From Deltaproteobacteria bacterium (GTDB taxonomy: Bacteria > Desulfobacterota > Binatia > UBA9968), in assembly GCA_005879605.1 (NCBI GenBank), contig VBKE01000017.1, positions 1-34,873 of the forward strand: a DNA stretch of 34,873 nucleotides. Direction: 5' to 3'. The notes below the pieces were generated by a model. That model was not told where the DNA came from. It made no database searches and saw only the letters and a program-made list of their open reading frames with translations. The stretch's first letter is position 1; each line of letters opens with the position of its first letter. A program made the translations under genes and the position numbers. Shown piece by piece: positions 33,111 to 34,873 of this stretch.

Positions 33111-34637
33111 ATGCTTCTTAAAAAGTTTTTCGGCATTCCGTCAATCTGTGGCCTCGTGATCGCGTTGGTTTGCGGCTCAATCGCCGGCGCAGATCACACT
33201 CCCTCCCATGATGAGCATCCGTCGTCGCCGCATCACCCCAACATCATTTTTATTCTTACCGACGACATGGCGCTGCGCGACGTTGAGGTCATGCCGAAAT
33301 TGAAGAGGCTGCTGATCGACGAGGGAACGACGTTTACCAATTTCTTCGTGACCAATTCACAGTGTTGCCCGTCACGCTCGTCCATATTGCGCGGGCAATA
33401 CGTGCACAATCACGGCGTAGACTCCAATACCGCCGGGTTTCACAGGTTTCGAGAGTTGGGGAATGAAGCCTCTACGATGGCAACCTGGTTGAAGGCGGCG
33501 GGATACACCACCGGCTTAATGGGCAAGTACCTCAATGGGTACACTCCCCATAACGACAAAAATTATGTACCGCAAGGTTGGGACGAGTGGGATAGTCCGA
33601 TTGATAACCACGGTTATGACGAGATTGACTATCCGATGAATGAAAACGGCAAAATTGTGCAATACGGACATTCGCCGAACGATTATTTAGTTGACGTGAT
33701 CTCCCGCAAAGCCAGCGGGTTTATTCATCAGGCGGCGGAAAAGAAACAGCCTTTTTTCCTTTATCTTGCCCCGTACGCGCCGCATCAGCCGGCAACTCCC
33801 GCACAACGCCATCGAAATCTATTTGCCGATGCCAAGGCACCGAGAACGGCGTCATTCAATGAGAAAGACGTTACTACGAAGCCTGCATATATCAGGGCTC
33901 TACCGCTTATAGACGGAAAGCAAATCACCAAGATGGATCTGCTCTATCGGAAGCGGGTTCAGTCTCTACAGTCGGTGGATGATTTGATCGACGAACTGAT
34001 CGGGGCTTTGGGTCAAACGGATCAGCTTCATAACACTTTTATTGTTTTTACTTCCGATAATGGGTTTCATTTTGGTCAACATCGGCTGCACATGGGAAAG
34101 CAAACACCCTACGAGGAAGATATCCATGTGCCGCTCGTAATCCGAGGACCGGGTGTGCCGGCGCGCCATACGGCACCCCACCTCACTGTGGAAACGGATT
34201 TAGCTCCGACTTTCGCCGAGTGGGCCTCGGTGACGCCTCCTGGCTTTGTCGATGGGCGCTCGCTCGAGCCTTTGCTTAACAAGCATTTGCCGCCGTTGTC
34301 GGAGTGGCGACAAGGGGTGTTGATCGAGCATGCTCCGGGTCCCGAGCCGTTTATGTCGAGATTCGAAGAGATGCTTTTTCAGGTGAAGGATAAGTCGAAA
34401 CTGACAGCCTACAAGGCGCTGCGGTCCAATCAGTATCTTTACGCCGAATATACTTCAGGCGAACGAGAGCTTTACGATTTGCGCAACGATCCGGATGAAC
34501 TCCACAATCTCGCCGGGCAAGCCGATCCGAACCTTGTGAAACGTCTTTCTTCATGGATGGGCCGGCTCGCGCATTGTAAGGGCTTCACCTGCCGAACGAC
34601 CGAAGATGAGAAGCTAGAACAGGAACACTTCAATTAG
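33111..34637 (+). CDS. Exported sulfatase (N-acetylglucosamine-6-sulfatase/arylsulfatase type)
   Basis: The 508-residue enzyme has a signal peptide (M-L-L-K-K-F-F, hydrophobic core to about residue 26) and then the alkaline-phosphatase-fold sulfatase: metal pair Asp51-Asp52 in I-L-T-D-D-M, the modification motif C86-P-S-R whose Cys becomes formylglycine, and F-T-S-D-N-G-F-H-F-G-Q-H for the second half of the site. The overall pattern is near human-type G6S and related arylsulfatases; the substrate is unknown. No formylglycine-generating enzyme gene is in the window. I use the ATG at 33111, with AAGGAA upstream, instead of the GTG at 33093. Confidence 0.92.
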   Translation: MLLKKFFGIPSICGLVIALVCGSIAGADHTPSHDEHPSSPHHPNIIFILTDDMALRDVEVMPKLKRLLIDEGTTFTNFFVTNSQCCPSRSSILRGQYVHNHGVDSNTAGFHRFRELGNEASTMATWLKAAGYTTGLMGKYLNGYTPHNDKNYVPQGWDEWDSPIDNHGYDEIDYPMNENGKIVQYGHSPNDYLVDVISRKASGFIHQAAEKKQPFFLYLAPYAPHQPATPAQRHRNLFADAKAPRTASFNEKDVTTKPAYIRALPLIDGKQITKMDLLYRKRVQSLQSVDDLIDELIGALGQTDQLHNTFIVFTSDNGFHFGQHRLHMGKQTPYEEDIHVPLVIRGPGVPARHTAPHLTVETDLAPTFAEWASVTPPGFVDGRSLEPLLNKHLPPLSEWRQGVLIEHAPGPEPFMSRFEEMLFQVKDKSKLTAYKALRSNQYLYAEYTSGERELYDLRNDPDELHNLAGQADPNLVKRLSSWMGRLAHCKGFTCRTTEDEKLEQEHFN

Positions 34638-34673
34638 CCAGTCATGGTGATGTGAACGCTTTTAACTCTGACC

Positions 34674-34873
34674 TTACTCTCGTACCCTTGAATAGGCGAT
34701 CTCGCGGCTTGTAACGAACTCCAGCGGCGCGGCTTTGCCATTTTCGGTAGCCCTTCTGGCACGCTGAATGGCCGAGGCGACTTGTTCGGGGTCTTCGACT
34801 CGTTCCGCCCATCCACCGAGTGCGCGGCCAATCTCCGAATAATTGCCGCCAAGCGCTTGCGTCTGGTAGCGCT
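34674..34873 (-). CDS. Thiamine-diphosphate-dependent enzyme, C-terminal end (partial)
   Basis: Reading the minus strand from the window edge gives an open frame of about 66 codons to a TAA at 34674-34676, with no start inside the window. It reads L-G-G-N-Y-S-E-I-G-R-A-L-G-G, then E-R-V-E-D-P-E-Q-V and A-I-Q-R-A-R-R-A-T. This is the C-terminal part of acetolactate-synthase/benzoylformate-decarboxylase-type enzymes, just after the TPP-binding motif. Most of the gene lies beyond 34873. The reaction cannot be told from this piece. It converges with the sulfatase gene, 36 bases between stops. Confidence 0.75.
   Translation of the reverse strand, partial: RYQTQALGGNYSEIGRALGGWAERVEDPEQVASAIQRARRATENGKAAPLEFVTSREIAYSRVRE

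Noticed and set aside
34634..34852. Minus-strand open frame of 72 codons at the right edge
   Set aside because: A different minus-strand frame, open to the window edge, encodes a recognisable TPP-enzyme C-terminus, so this frame is its shadow.

Overview
The window is a chromosomal segment of a Gram-negative bacterium with roughly balanced base composition. Evidence for a Gram-negative host: LolA, several lipobox lipoproteins, an OmpA-domain lipoprotein and a sigma-54 GlrK/QseG/GlrR-type locus. RNase J beside FtsK, LolA and RimO, together with lone NMT1/TauA-type binding proteins and amidohydrolases, suggests a deltaproteobacterial or Binatota-like lineage. That placement is inference; there is no rRNA or marker set here. 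I see no tRNA, rRNA, CRISPR array, transposase or phage gene.

Layout. (1) 1-4160: two copies of a two-gene cassette, each a lipoprotein followed by a soluble secreted protein, all four sharing one ~77-residue C-terminal domain. Between the copies, on the opposite strand, lies a NarL-type response regulator and sensor kinase. (2) 4257-11441, minus strand: a tightly packed run plsC > rnj > ftsK > lolA > rimO > dksA-like, with overlaps or very short gaps. (3) 11637-15442: a secreted LVIVD-repeat protein and ssb (plus), then mazG and a 2-hydroxyacid dehydrogenase (minus, ATGA overlap). (4) 15712-18530: a dienelactone-hydrolase-family protein with its own terminator, then aguB and aguA, which together convert agmatine to putrescine. 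(5) 18567-23284: a small unknown gene, rmuC, then kinase / lipoprotein / sigma-54 activator in the GlrK-QseG-GlrR order. A lone receiver protein and an OmpA-type lipoprotein follow; the latter has a sigma-54-like promoter upstream. (6) 25145-28156, minus: a ferredoxin fused to a zinc ribbon, a small membrane protein, a binding-protein-like protein without signal peptide, and separately gloA. (7) 28312 to the end: an accessory, possibly catabolic stretch of exported binding protein, SDR, bicupin, amidohydrolase and sulfatase, then the C-terminal end of a thiamine-diphosphate enzyme on the minus strand.

The strongest candidate for an undescribed system is region 1: a duplicated secreted-domain pair around a divergent two-component system, with a TAAGAC/GTCTTA inverted repeat in the shared control region and two GTCTTA half-sites before the other copy. 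A second lead is the possible GlrR/sigma-54 control of the OmpA-type lipoprotein. A third is the ferredoxin/zinc-ribbon fusion grouped with a signal-less binding-protein homologue. All sequence-pattern calls were made by eye; no alignment or database search was run.
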